Assembly (NCBI GenBank): GCA_003013855.2
Contig: ML058387.1
Coordinates: 372,001-436,000, forward strand
From: Liriodendron chinense
Lineage: Eukaryota; Streptophyta; Magnoliopsida; Magnoliales; Magnoliaceae
Direction: 5' to 3'
DNA: 64,000 nucleotides
Both the position numbers and the translations under genes were made by a program. The notes under the pieces are model-generated. The model was given only the letters and a program-made list of their open reading frames with translations. It made no database searches and was not told the DNA's origin. Each line of letters opens with the position of its first letter. Positions within the stretch are counted from its first letter, which is position 1. Of this stretch, positions 48,600-60,831 are shown piece after piece.

Positions 48600-49060
48600 C
48601 ATCACCGTGCATTGGAGGTTTGTGGGGCTCAGACGTGATATTTACGTGGAATCAAAGCCATCAATATAGCGCAACACATCATGTTGTCCGTACATCCCAA
48701 GAATCATCATGATAAACATTTTAGGTGGGACACATCACATGCAACAATGTACATCTACGCCCAGATCTTATATATTTACATTTAGCCCACCTGAGTTTTG
48801 GCGTGTCCCTTCATCCTGATGACTCGCACCTGATGAATGGTTTGGATGGTATACAAAACAAGGTGGCCATCATATTCCGAAATTTTCTTTTCTAGCGATC
48901 GGGGTCCCTATTTCTCTATAGTTTCCTTTCGTATGACCCACCTGATTATGGATCAGGCTGGATTTTGGAACCTGTATCAAGATTATCCGGCACACCAAGT
49001 GTACGGTGAAGATTCCACAAAAGCATCACCATGGGACCCGCACAGCTCTAAGGCAAGGTC
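48600..49060. mobile_element. Fold-back-related MITE, divergent
   Basis: Shares GTTTGTGGGGCTCAGACGTG and GGTTTGGATGGTATACAAAA blocks, but the arms are poorly conserved. Placed in the family with caution. Confidence 0.4.
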
Positions 49061-49109
49061 GTCCATGTGAACAAACCACGATTGGGTAATGTTGACCTTT
49101 TTCCTTCCG

Positions 49110-49515
49110 CCATCAATTCGCCTATAAAATTCCCATGGTCACGTTACAGAAAAAAAAAAAAAAGAAAAAAGAAAAAGAAGAAGAAGAAGAAGCATATAAA
49201 AAGCTTAGGTGGGACACGTTGAATTAAGCCTGTACAGTTGAAAAATTATTGGGGCCTACGGAAGTTTTGGATCAAAGCTGATATTTGTTTTTTCCCTCCA
49301 TCTCTGTGGGATCTTGTAAACAAATTGTATGACAAATAAATATCACTGTAGGCCCTAGAAAAGTTTCAACCATGGAAATCATTATACCCACTGTTTCCTG
49401 TCGTATGGTCCACGTGAGTTTTGTATATGCTTCAGTTTTAGTCTCAACCCCTTAAATGATAAGGAAAAGCGGATGTATGGTGTAAACTAAATACACTTAC
49501 AGTGGGCCCATATGA
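49110..49515. mobile_element. Fold-back MITE copy with A/GAA-rich insert
   Basis: An A-rich (AAG)n run (49150–49195) lies in the left arm. The centre AAGCTGATATTTGTTTTTTC and right arm CTGTTTCCTGTCGTATGGTC fit the family. Confidence 0.55.
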
Positions 49516-50235
49516 GTTTACACTGCATTTTCAAATTTTAGGTTTTTTCTTGACACATTATTGAGAAAAATCTCCCTATAAATAATAATTAAGAAACTAT
49601 TGTTTTAAAATTTTAAATGATATTATTAATTATAACTTAAAAAATGGAATAATTTTCACATAAATATGGGAATATTTCCATGATAAATTTGTGAAAAGTG
49701 AAAATGTCACGATATTCAAATAAGATTTATACATCCGGGTGATATTGGATGTGGTGGGTCCTTCTAGAGGGGGCCATTGCGTCAACGGTATAAATCACTG
49801 GCCGTAGACCGCACTTGCGCAAAGTTAATGGCAGAGGGCACCATATTGAGTTCGTGGATCATATATTGGAACTCATTGCAAATTACTTATTTTATGAGAA
49901 ATAAATTTATTTGGCAATTCTATCATTTGTTAATATTATTATTTTTAACCATCAACAATTTTCATTATTTAAGGGCCCGTTCAAGTAATTGTAATTGCTC
50001 TAATTTTTTCTCCATTTTTTTTAGTATCAATTGCTTATCAAAGAAGTTACGTTAGATTGAAGTCTGCAGAGGTTAACAGGCAGCTACACCTTTTGGGCAG
50101 GCCTTAAATTGAAAAACGAGGTGGATTCTATGAACTCCTTTGTTGTGATATATGCAGTTTTATGTTGTATTTGTTTCAAAATAATTCAAATTTTTTTTAT
50201 TTCCCTCCACAATTTGAAATCACTTAATTTTGTGT

Positions 50236-50876
50236 TGTTGGTTTTAGTCCCACATCGGATTTGAATTAGAATTCTCTCTTCTATATAAGATATGCCTTTT
50301 GCCTTAGGGCTTGAGCCCCTTTCAGGGAGCATGTGAATTTGGTCCTGTGGGGGGCTATATCAATAGCTCTAATCTATACCATTTACCACACGCGTGCGCG
50401 CGCCGAACCGAGTTATGCTGTGTTGTGCCGAGCCGAGCTGTTGGGTTTAAACCCAACGGACCAAACCCTTTCAAAAGAGTGCTTAAGGCATCATTTCAGA
50501 GTTTATATAAGGGCTCCCTAATTTCGATTTTTTTAAATTCAAATCCATTTTATTTCTCTTGAAAAACTCTATCTGATTTTAAAGATTTTCTTTAAAGTTC
50601 TGTGCTGAGTCAACTCAGCACTTTCAGGTTAAACTGCAAGTGGTTCGAGCCTGCGTACAGTGAGTGCACCACTGGGACCGGGTTATAGTTGTTGTATCCT
50701 GGAGGTCGATTGCTCTGGAAACCTATTGCACTTGGGACGCTGTCCAAGGGGAGAAAATTCGATTTCAAGCCGATTGACTCAGTCATGCCTTAACTCAATC
50801 CAATAGGTTTTCTATCTTATTTTCTTTTTGGTTTTCGATTTTAATAGTTTATTTGATTCAACTAAATATTCCAACA
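50236..50876 (+). repeat. Solo LTR, probably Ty1/copia (641 bp)
   Basis: Begins TGTTGGTTTTAGTCCCACAT and ends ATTCCAACA, so termini TGTTGG/CCAACA are inverted. A TATA-like CTATATAAGATATG lies at about 50281. No second LTR is present. Flanks TGTGT and TTTTA do not form a target duplication, so it may derive from recombination between different elements or have a displaced border. Confidence 0.7.
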
Positions 50877-51290
50877 TTTTATCCATGCCATCCATTTATT
50901 TTGCTAAATAATTATAAGGCATGAGCCCAAAACCGAGACAATTCCATAACTCAAGTGGACCACTCCATAATAAATAGTGGGAGTCATGATGCCATCGTTG
51001 AAACTTATGTAGGGCTCATCATAATATTTATTTGAGATCCAACCTATTGTAAGGACAGGCAAACATTGTTGAAGGAAAAACACAAATATCGGCTTGTTCC
51101 AAAACCTCTCCACTACCTAATAAATTTTCAATAGTTGTCATTCAATCCCCGCTCTTTTTTGTGGTGTGCTTCACTTCACTTGATCTTAAGAATTGCCTTT
51201 TAAATAAAAAAAAAAAACTTATGATAAAATGAATGACCATATTGAATATAACGTACATATGACATTGGGGGCCATGAAAGTTTTGTTTTA
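50877..51290. mobile_element. Fold-back MITE copy
   Basis: Starts directly at the solo LTR border with TTTTATCCATGCCATCCATT. Right arm TTTTGTGGTGTGCTTCACTT and TGATAAAATGAATGACCAT. Degenerate. Confidence 0.5.
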
Positions 51291-52612
51291 AAAACATGTG
51301 TTACTCTTTTGAATTTTGCCAAAAAAATGAGATGAAATTTCATCTCCCTTTCAAGCACCCGTGAAACAGGGCAAATACTTATTTTACCCTAATTCATTGT
51401 AATTGCTTGTCAATCAAATAGGCCCTAAAGTCATTTTAGTAACCTTCCGATAAGATGGGTGGAAACTTAATAAAAGTATACTTCTATACATGCGCTATCC
51501 AAGCACCCACTAACGATGTCTTTAATGGGTCATTTGGCAAGTGTGAATTGAAATCCAAATTACAACTACAATAGAATCCATAGTTGTATTTGACAGTTTT
51601 GTAATTGGAATGTATTGAAATTTTGTGGTACATTCATATCAACTCAAATTTGATTTAGTGAATCAACGTTAATGCTCCAGATTCATGTACATATGCGGCA
51701 TTAACAAAATGATTGTAATAAGTCCATTTTGAAAAATGAAAAAAATTCAAACCTTAGGTGGGCCACAAACGTAAGGTTCTAAGACAACATGACTCACCGA
51801 TGTTTTTTAACCGTTTATTACATAGTAATGCAGCTAACAATTGGATTGTTTGAGGATGTAATCAACATGCCATGTACATGACAAATCACTAGCCTAGCAA
51901 CACCCTTGTTATTTGCGTAATTCTCATACTTTTAAAAAAGAAGCCATCTTTTCATTTACCACCTATTTATACCAATTCACCATAAAACAGAGTAATTTTA
52001 AAACACACAAAAAGAGAAACTTTCATTTACCATTGATTTTATTTCACGCCAACCAAATAACCTACCTTTTCCAATGCACACCAATTCATCTTTGTCATAT
52101 GACTCCTAAGCTTCATTCAGCAATTTGGATTATGATTTTACTAAATCTATTTAGGTTCAAATTTTTAATTTTATTGAGTAATATGTAATTAAAAATCTTG
52201 TGAAATCTCAAAATTACGTTTGACAATATGAAAGTTGAGTGAAAATGAATTCTTTAACATATTTGCATGATAATAAATTTGATAAAGTAAATTATCTTTA
52301 ATGCTCTGGAATGGCATTCATACATGATTAATATAAGCCTATGAACACTATCCATAGGAAGGGTTGGGTAAGCCATTTTACCGATAAACATATAATTTTG
52401 AGACATGAGCTTAACATTTGAATTTTAGGCCAATGTTTTCAATCACATCAACGATGATGATGAATGATCATTATTATTCATGGACTACATGTGTTACGGT
52501 CTTTAGTGGAGATTGACTGCAACTGTTAAAAATTAGTCATAGGCTCACTATCTGCCCTAAAAAGGCCTAAGCCAATATGGTCGCGCCAACTTGTGACTCA
52601 TGAGATAGAATG
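51291..52612. other. AT-rich spacer, MITE-like
   Basis: Contains CATTTGGCAAGTGTGAATTG-type MITE sequence (51530–51700) and AT-rich DNA. No exon or RNA gene recognised. Confidence 0.4.
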
Positions 52613-52639
52613 ATTTATTTGGGGGAGTGGATTAGCTGT

Positions 52640-55600
52640 TGTGAACGCCGTCCTGCTACGTAAGCGATAGTCACCTTCATTGCTACTTATCAATTACGTA
52701 AATGAGATATAGATTTGACTCAAATATAGAAGAAATGCATTTAATTTTTAGAATCGCTACTAACAAAATGAAGCTTGGATTTTACAGCCAGCAAGAAACC
52801 GTAAGATCGCTTTAAAGGTCAAGATATCGTGAGATTCCCAACTTAAGTGACTCCTCGGTTGGTATGCGATCATAGATTCTGAACAAGGGTCTTGATTACG
52901 GAAAATAAATGAGTTAGGCACCATTTTTTGCCCGCACAATCTGCGGTCTCTACTTTATGAGATTTTACAATTTTTTAAGAAATTCAACACAAAGTTTTGA
53001 GTATTATATATTTAGCCATGCTTCGCGTAACCCACAAGGGGCCGAACAGGCAAAAAGGAAAAGAGATAAATAGACAACACCTAGCCTTATTGTATAGAGT
53101 TTAAGATCCCAGGCAGGTAAAATAAAGTAGGAAGGAAGATGAATAAGAGAGAGTTGCGTAAAAAATATAACAGAAAGTGAGTGTGTGTGTTTTTACGTGT
53201 TTATGATGTGTGGACTAGAATGCAGATTAATTTGAGATGTGAGAAGGAAAATGGGAGACCCGACACCCTTTTCGGTAAAAAAGAGATGATCAAATATCCA
53301 TGATTTCAACCTTGCTCTTTTGACTTCAGTGTCTTCTTCGGCTTTGAATCTTTAGGCTTTTAGTTGGGCAGGACCTCGGCGTCAATCAGAAGTCTTCGAA
53401 TTCTTCTGATAAGAGGCCCTCTCTCCGTCACTCTCTCCGTCTCCCTTCTTTTCTCTCTGTGTCTCCAACTCTATCAGCCTCTCCCTCTCCCTCTCTGCTT
53501 CTACCTCCTCTGGACATGGTGTTGGGTGTTATTTATATAGGCCTCGGAGACGATCGATTGACCATCAGCCGATGGACGCATGTAAAAAATTTCACATGCA
53601 AGATCTTAGGAAAATCTAAAGAGAATTTCGGTGGAGATTTGCAACGCCAGATGTCCGTCAGCTGATGGTCAGCCAACAGTCTGCGTGGCATCATTTTACA
53701 GGCTCTCCTGATAGCTGTTTGGCTAAAAAATAAAACAAAAATGATGATGTTATCGTCTGCCAACCATCAACCTATGGTGTTATTTTGTTGATTTGGTCCG
53801 GGAGGTGCCACGTATCCTTAATGTGCACCCTTTTGGATTTACGATGCTTTACGGACCAGATATAGATGATTTTAGGGTCCTAAGCAGGATTTTCATATTG
53901 TCCGGATAATCGGTTAGGATTCGATTTGTCAGGTTCTAGATCCACCGATTAGGTCCAACGATTATTCCCGTGACGTGTCAAGAGTCCTATCCATTTGATC
54001 AATTTGATTTTTTATTGTGACGCTCCAAATTTCAGGGATCGAGTACAACCTCGATCCCCAAGATTCCGGGTGTCAGTTGTGCTTTGTGGAAGCGTGATGT
54101 TCGTACAAAGACTCTTTGACATCCATGTACTAGTGTAGAACCAACCACAGGAAATGCATATGAACAAATAGATAATAAAAGGTGCTATCTTAACTGCAAG
54201 TTATAATCATCCAAAATGTGAGGTGCACGCACCACGGGTGGCCTCACCTAGCCAAAAGGAAAAATTAAAACATAAAACAACATCTTTTACAATCTAGAGC
54301 CACGACTCCCAAAATAAGGCCGACATGGCCAGGTCCTTCTTCTAGATCTGATTATCAGCTAATTGAAAGTAAGAGGACTCGACAAAGTCCTCGAATTCGG
54401 CCTGCAACGCCTCCTCCTCCACTTGACCTGCATCTATGATAATCTCATCTGGGGGTGTGTCATAACACCGACCTAGGTGTGGGTGTGAGTGATCAATCCA
54501 GTGAGGACTATAATTCGAAGTTTAACATGTTATCAAACGAAGCAGAGTTAGGCACTGACCACAAGCAAAACAAAGATTCCTAGTCTAGTGAGTTAATGCA
54601 TGAATGACATGAGTTCACATAACATGAATGTTCCGGATACAATGAGGAACATGAGATAGCACTGGCGCCACATCAAGCAACTAGGCACCCCAGAACCTCC
54701 ATAAATGGAATGAACTTGGATTGTCCGTCGGTATCCTGGCCTTTAACAGTAGGACAGTTACCTAGGAAATCCATGACATGGATGCGTGATTAGGCCTTGT
54801 ATTATTATTTTCATTTCAAATAGCATTTTGTGGAATTCAGAGTACCGGGTCCAATCACAGGTCCAAATCTGAGTCACTTGGCTCTGATGGTGCATCATCG
54901 ATCATCGCCAGTGACCCGAGGATTCCCTTTTCCTTCTACAACACATATTATGGTTCCCTTCATACTAATAAGAATGAATTCCCCCACCTGTCTCGATCAT
55001 ACCGATATGGTGGGAAATTTCCAGTATGCTCCAAGGACACTATGGGGTGGTGAGCCACCCCAGCATAGGCCAACGACTCGATCACGGTGTCCCATACCGC
55101 CGTGACCGGCCCAAGAGGCTTGACGGGATCGTATCGCACATTCGGTTAATAATGGACTCAATAGATTTGAGGGCCCTAGGTACCCTGACTTCAAAGGACT
55201 ATGATACAACAACCAGCAGTCATCTACGTTGCCATATTTAGGCGAAACCAATTGGTACCTGGGCTTCCGTTTAGCTTGACGTGGGCAGTCAAGACCCGCG
55301 TAGCGAACTACCGTCAACCTTCCGGTTTCCCAATCCAATCGGGCACGCCTTGGGTAACCAACAACTCGGGTTACCCGTCTCAGAAGGTTTGGCCCAAGAT
55401 TTCATATCACATCTCATCTGATACTAGATTGAAATCTCACAATAATGAACCTTGGGAAAAATCCTAGTAATTTAAATATGTAGAATCAGTTTATTTCTAA
55501 TCACATGTGAGCATAATCCACCACGGAAGTCATAAAAAGCAATTAGGAGGCAGTTCAATTCACTCAAGCATTTTGTCAAACACATGATATGCAGAATTTT

Positions 55601-57239
55601 GTAAACAGTACTTTTGCAATAAATCGTATCCCAAATCGATCAACGACGATTCGTCCTAAACCTAGCAGCCACATTAATCCTAAACCTGACAACATTTGAT
55701 AAATGCAAACCTAGAAACATAATCCCGCATCTTAGTATTAGGGTTTCTTGATTTTCGAGCACCTATGGTTGAGGTTGGTTGAAAAATTAGCAACGCCTAT
55801 TCACAAGCCAAGGTTAAGGGAGAGATCACATGTAATAAAACCTAAAATGGATTGAAATAGGTGGTATGATTCACATCTTACCTCCGATTGCAAACCAAGA
55901 CGATCTAGACAAAGAAGTCAGCAATTAAAGTGATGAATTCGCACTCGACGAGGATGAATCCTAGCATAAGCACTCCCAATGAACAATTCCCTCTATTCTC
56001 CTTCATCTCTTTCTCTCAACTTCTCTCTCTTTTCTATTCTCTCTATCGTAAAAAGGGGTGAGATTTGTGTTGGGGAGAAATGCCCCAACACAACTCTATT
56101 TATAGGCCCAGATTTACCCTGGATGGCCCTGGTGGTTAATGTGTCACATAAATGGCTCTAAGAAGTGTTAGTTTCCTTAATAGAGGTTTAATGGGACCCG
56201 CACGAGTCCATCCAAACTATAGGATGGTTATGACTTGACATGATCTACTTAGGGTCCCATTCTTTCATAATCTGGATGCAGCGATCGACGGATACGACGA
56301 CAAGTTTGTTCAACGATCGCCGATCGTCGATCGGGCCCACGGTTTTGTGATTCTATGCGTGGAATTATTCTAAACTAGGGCTTTAAATTTCATTGAAATC
56401 TAACGGCTCGAAAGCCACAACTTTGCGTAAGTTTGAATGACAACAGTCACTTAAGTTCCTAACAGATTTTAAAGGTATTCACACATCTCATGCATTCGTC
56501 TTGTGAGCCCAAGTTGAACGATTCAAGACGCTATTTCAGCTCGATGTCTCACAATAGACATCAAGCCCACTAAGACAGATGACTTTCCTTAATTTCCAAT
56601 TGAATGGCCCACTAATGATCGGTCTAGACTCTATTTAGTGTTTTTCGGGGTTTTCGAAAGTAGAGTTGATGATGAGATTTCTAGGGGTATGTTAAATGTG
56701 GTCCGATCTACCTACGTCTAAAGTTTGACTGATTTAAAGTTAACAGAAATAGTATTTTGGCCTAACTCACTCTCATCCGTTGATTTGTAAGTTAGACGAA
56801 AAGTTGATTAAGTTGGGTTATAAGCGTAATCTAAGCGGTGATTAGTATTGTTCTCGATTAGATGTTCATCATACATCGTTTAGGTCAATTTATCAATGAC
56901 GGGATCCATTAGATCTTAGTCTTAGATTTATGAATCACATGATTAGGCTTAAGCTTTCGATGATTGGGCGTAGGCGTTAGTTACTTAAGGATGCCTAATC
57001 GGATTTATATGATTCTTTGTCGGTAATACTAGCATGTTTCTTAGAATCGAGCATTAAACACCGTTAAATGATAAAGTAAATTAATTGTAGCAAAAATTTT
57101 CCCGATGATTTGGAAATTCAAATTGGCGAAAATCCGGGGCGTTACATTTATGGACCTTGAACAGCCCAAGGATGATTTTATCAAAGTTCAGCTGAAGTTG
57201 GAAGAATAGTTTAGTCTCGTTTAGGGTGGGGTGTCTACA
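52640..57239 (-). repeat. Solo LTR (about 1.46 kb without its insert)
   Basis: Minus orientation. It starts TGTAGACACCCCACCC at 57239 and ends GGCGTTCACA at 52640. Flanks GCTGT (52635–52639) and ACTAT (57240–57244) match at 3 of 5 with two G/A differences, and align with the same place in the host MITE consensus. A minus-strand TATA motif CCTATATAAATAAC lies at 53529–53541. The TGTAGACACCCC start resembles Tat-lineage LTRs (inference). It is interrupted by the 3.1-kb LTR at 54016–57146. Confidence 0.68.
54016..57146 (-). repeat. Large solo LTR (3131 bp)
   Basis: Bounded by TGTGACGCTCC at 54016 and GGGGCGTTACA at 57146, with a perfect duplication TTTAT (54011–54015, 57147–57151). No internal coding region or second LTR is seen. 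The minus-strand TATA box CTATAAATAGAG at 56094–56105 sets the orientation. Length and termini recall LTRs of the Tekay/Del chromovirus lineage, by memory only. Confidence 0.8.
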
Positions 57240-57457
57240 ACTATTATCCGGGTATTGCCTTAGTGAATGTTACCCTTACCCGTGGGGTCCCACCCCGACG
57301 AATGTATTATATATCAACATTGTCCATCCATTTTTCCAGCCCATTTTAGGACATGGTCATAAAATTTTAGTAGATCCAAATCTCAAGTGGACCAAGCCAC
57401 AGGAAGCAGTGGTGATTGAATGCTCACTTGTTAAAAAGTTCCCATGACCCACTGTAA

Positions 57458-58252
57458 GGGGTTGTTTGGGAGCTTGTAAATGGAAGAAAATAGGAAATGG
57501 ATTTGGAGGTAAATGAATTAGGAGTAAATGACTTTACAAAGTTGTGTTTGGATGGAAGTAGCTAAAATGCATTTAAAATCAAAATATTATGTTTGGATGG
57601 AAGTAAATGGGAGGAATTGGAATGCATTTGAATTTTTCAATATATTCATAGGAATGCATGTGATAATCTAAATTAGCTTTAATATCCCAAGTTAGCGTAC
57701 ATATGCGATATTTAATAGAATGGTTGTAATAAGCCTATTGAAATATATACTTTAGTAAAAAATGAGGAAATTTCGAACATTGGATAGGCCACAAATGTAA
57801 GATCACACACAAGCAATTTGCAAACATTTTTTTAACCATCGATTTAGATGGCTATCTTTTAGATGGTTTTGATCATTCTTTTGGTGTGATTTCAGTGATG
57901 TAGTGAATATTTAGGTTGTTGGGGAATATTATTAGTGTGACCCACGTATGGCGGACATGTGCGTCGGGACCTTTGTTTACACTTGCGACTCTCAAAGGGA
58001 GCTTAAAAAGTCATTTCACCCATTTACTTCCATATCCTCTCTTGCAGGGATGATTTCATTTACATGCACATTTACTCCAATTTCATTTCATTTATGTGCA
58101 TTTATTTCCATTCAAACACACCCCGAATACTATTTACCTCCATTGACTCTCAATTTCACCCACTTACCTCCAAACACACCCCGAATACTATTTACCTCCA
58201 TTTACTCTCAATTTCACCCACTTACCTCCATTCACTCCTCTCCAAACGGCCA
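57458..58252. mobile_element. Tourist/PIF-Harbinger-type MITE (795 bp)
   Basis: Ends GGGTTGTTTGGGAG and CTCCAAACGGCCA are inverted, flanked by TAA (57455–57457, 58253–58255). Both subterminal regions carry GGAGGTAAATG/CATTTACCTCC repeats in opposite senses. Inserted in the right part of the fold-back MITE. The 117-codon frame inside (57948–58301) is repeat-derived. Confidence 0.75.
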
Positions 58253-58580
58253 TAAGAAAATCTACAATGTTTATTTGCCATCCAACCCGTTGATAAGGTG
58301 AAATAGACCTGGATGAGGGGAAAATATAAATATATGCTTCATCCAAAACTTTCGAGCCAACAAAAAGCTTTTAATGATTATTCATCACTTCTTACAAAGG
58401 CGTGGTCGAGTGGAGATTTGGATATGCTTAAGTTTTTGAATAACATTATGAAATGAGTTAGAGAAAATTGATAGGCAGCATAGACATACAATACACTCAT
58501 CAAGGTGGGCCCCACACAACAAGGGTAACACCCACTAAGCTATTACCCAAGTAACAGCTAATCTGCTCCTTTTATTTGGG

Positions 58581-58959
58581 GCATCCTCATCCCAATTGTT
58601 CATTGTGGTGTGCCTCATTAGAGTTTTGGATTGAGCTGATATTCATTGAGGCATGTCGGCACAATCTAGAGTGAATCATATTGTAATTAGATGGTTATGG
58701 GGGACAATCGCGTGTATCTAAATTGTATTTTATTTAATACCAGCTAGTATCAATTCCATTGAGCATTTAATTGGTCCATTAAAAATGCAATACAATGAAA
58801 TTTAACCCACTTAAAAGGCTCAGGTGGACCACAATAAGTGAGTGTATAGGCTTTAATGCAGTGTTTGATTATTTGAGTCTTTTGTAAATATGTAATTATT
58901 ACTCTTATAGTCTGTTTGAAAATCTACTTAAATTACCGCATCGAAAATCGGTTAAAAAG
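58581..58959. other. Spacer, no gene recognised
   Basis: AT-rich sequence with short fold-back-family blocks (GTGGTGTGCCTCATTAGAG near 58606). No coding block. Confidence 0.4.
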
Positions 58960-59275
58960 GGCTAGTTTAAATATGTGGGCCCGACTGTAATGCATATGAC
59001 ATATCTGTTCTATCTATCAGTTTTACCAAAACATTTTTAGGCATTAGCCAAAAAATGATGCAGATTCATCACTCAAGTGGTCCACACCAAATGAAAAAGT
59101 GGTCCTAAGAAGTTTTTAATGATAAGTGTTCGTTTTATTTTTTCCTATGGCGTGGTCTACTTGAGCTTTCGATCCCTCTCATTTTTTTTTATCACACCAT
59201 AAATTCAGATAGAATAATGAATGGACAATATAGATAAGTGACATTCAACAAGGTGGGGCTTACAAATATTTTTTA
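58960..59275. mobile_element. Fold-back MITE, shortened centre
   Basis: Left arm TGGGCCCGACTGTAATGCAT with AGTGGTCCACACC; right arm TATGGCGTGGTCTACTTGAG with AATGAATGGACAATATAGAT. The loop is reduced. Confidence 0.55.
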
Positions 59276-59649
59276 ACTTAAAAAAAAAAAGTAGGACGTC
59301 AAATCTCACGTTGGAAAGGGTGCCCTACATACTTGGGGAAATAATTATTACTTATTTATTGGCATTTACACCTCATTTGAAAAATCAGAAGGCCTTTTAT
59401 GTGATTTCTCGTTGCGCTTGACCACGAGAAGTGAATATAGAGGTTTTAAATGTGATTTCACATGGCACCATGTGGAATGTCCCTCCTGATTTTTGGATCA
59501 GGATTGTTATAAGGATCTTCGGTGAACATGACGACAACCTCATCTCAACCATTGCTTATGGTGTAGCTCACCTTACTATTGGATCGGCCTCACATTTGGG
59601 GACATGGATTGGGTACTACCACTACCACCACCACAAACAGTCTTACCAA

Positions 59650-60070
59650 GGGATTTGAGGAGCCTACCATGATATATCGGTTTCATTCACACTATTCATC
59701 CATTTTGACCTATCATTTTAGGGTATGAGCTGGAAAAGAATGCAGAATGAAGGCTCAACTGGACTATACTACAAGAAGCAGGAGATTTGAGTTTCTACCG
59801 TTAAAAACTTCCTGGGGCTCATGGTGATACTTATTTACCATTCAACCTGCTCACAAGGTCACATAGACCCAGACGCAAAACAAAACTAAGTACTCTCAAT
59901 CCAAAGCTTGAAGTTTTCATCGGTAAGCTTTCAATTCCCACTGCTTCTCGTGGTATGGTCCACGCGAGCCTTCCATCCACCTCCTTTTTAGTCTCATGCC
60001 CTAAAGTGATAAGTCAAAATGGATGGATGACATAAAACACTTCAGTGGCCCCAAAGAGCCCTGACAGGAC
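59650..60070. mobile_element. Fold-back MITE copy
   Basis: Left TATTCATCCATTTTGACC and TCATTTTAGGGTATGAGC; right TCTCGTGGTATGGTCCACG, CATGCCCTAAAGTGATAAG and AATGGATGGATGACATA. Arms are clear inverted repeats. Confidence 0.65.
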
Positions 60071-60229
60071 CGTCCGTCTCTAGCCAGGTCTGATGGGGTT
60101 AGTACCCAATCCAAGCCCGATATTTGGCTGCCAAGGATCACACGGTGGATGAGTATCGAGCATCAGACTCCGCCAGAATATCAAATAACTCAAGAATCAC
60201 ATTTCAGAGCGCCTGTGTATCAAGCATCA

Positions 60230-60520
60230 CACTCCGCCGGAGTATCCAATAAGTCCGCGTAAAGTGGGGTCCACGCTGCGTTCATAATAGGTCTTTCGGT
60301 GGGTGGCGACGGAGAGGGTGAGAGGGAGAGAAGAACGTACCGGCGACAGAGAAGCGCTGAAACCCAGTTCGCTGAGACCGAGCTCCGGCGAGCTGCGCAG
60401 GTACGGGGTGCTACGAGATTTCCGGCGACGGCGATCAAGGCAGGGAGAGAGATAAACACGTCGGATCAGGTACGAAAGCTCTGGATTCCGGCGATTTTGG
60501 GAGAGAGATGTTGTTGAGGG
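60230..60520. promoter_or_regulatory. GC-rich leader-like segment, gene not identified
   Basis: A locally GC- and CpG-rich stretch with several CGGCGA and CAGGTAC-type motifs, unlike the AT-rich surroundings. It resembles an untranslated first exon or promoter, but no attached coding exon was found on either strand. The 163-codon minus-strand frame across it (60227–60718) has no recognised similarity and continues into MITE sequence, so I do not call it a gene. Confidence 0.3.
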
Positions 60521-60831
60521 TATGAGTATATCCTTTTTAAAGGAAACCCCTCCAACGGTAAAAGATGTGGTCGTTGGAGAGGATTCCGATTCCTCCCCCA
60601 CATGATTCATGGGTTTCGGAGAGGAATTCAAAAAGCCCTCCTTTTGAGGATTCCAATTACCTCCAATTCCATGCTCCCAAACGCCCCTAATTCTCCAATT
60701 CCCGTCAATTACTTCCAATTCGTCTCAATTACACTCTTTGCACCAAATATCATGATATTTCATGATCAATCAGTCTAATCTGATGGAAAATTCCACGATA
60801 TTTAATGAAATATGGTGCACCAAACACACTT

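Larger units (their letters stand above)
52624..58569. mobile_element. Mutator-like fold-back MITE split by three later insertions
   Basis: The left remnant 52624–52639 (GGAGTGGATTAGCTGT) and the right parts 57240–57457 and 58256–58569 (ending ACAGCTAATCTGCTCC) make one element of about 540 bp. It is flanked by an 11-bp near-perfect duplication: ATTTATTTGGG at 52613–52623 and TTTTATTTGGG at 58570–58580. A duplication of this length with long inverted arms fits Mutator-like MITEs. The element is interrupted by an LTR at 52640–57239 and a Tourist MITE at 57458–58252. Confidence 0.72.

Noticed and set aside
57948..58301. 117-codon plus-strand frame
   Set aside because: It is the CATTTACCTCC repeat end of the Tourist MITE and contains an internal direct repeat.
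60227..60718. 163-codon minus-strand frame as a gene
   Set aside because: No recognised domain. It spans a MITE and a GC-rich leader-like segment, and has no splice or start context I can defend.
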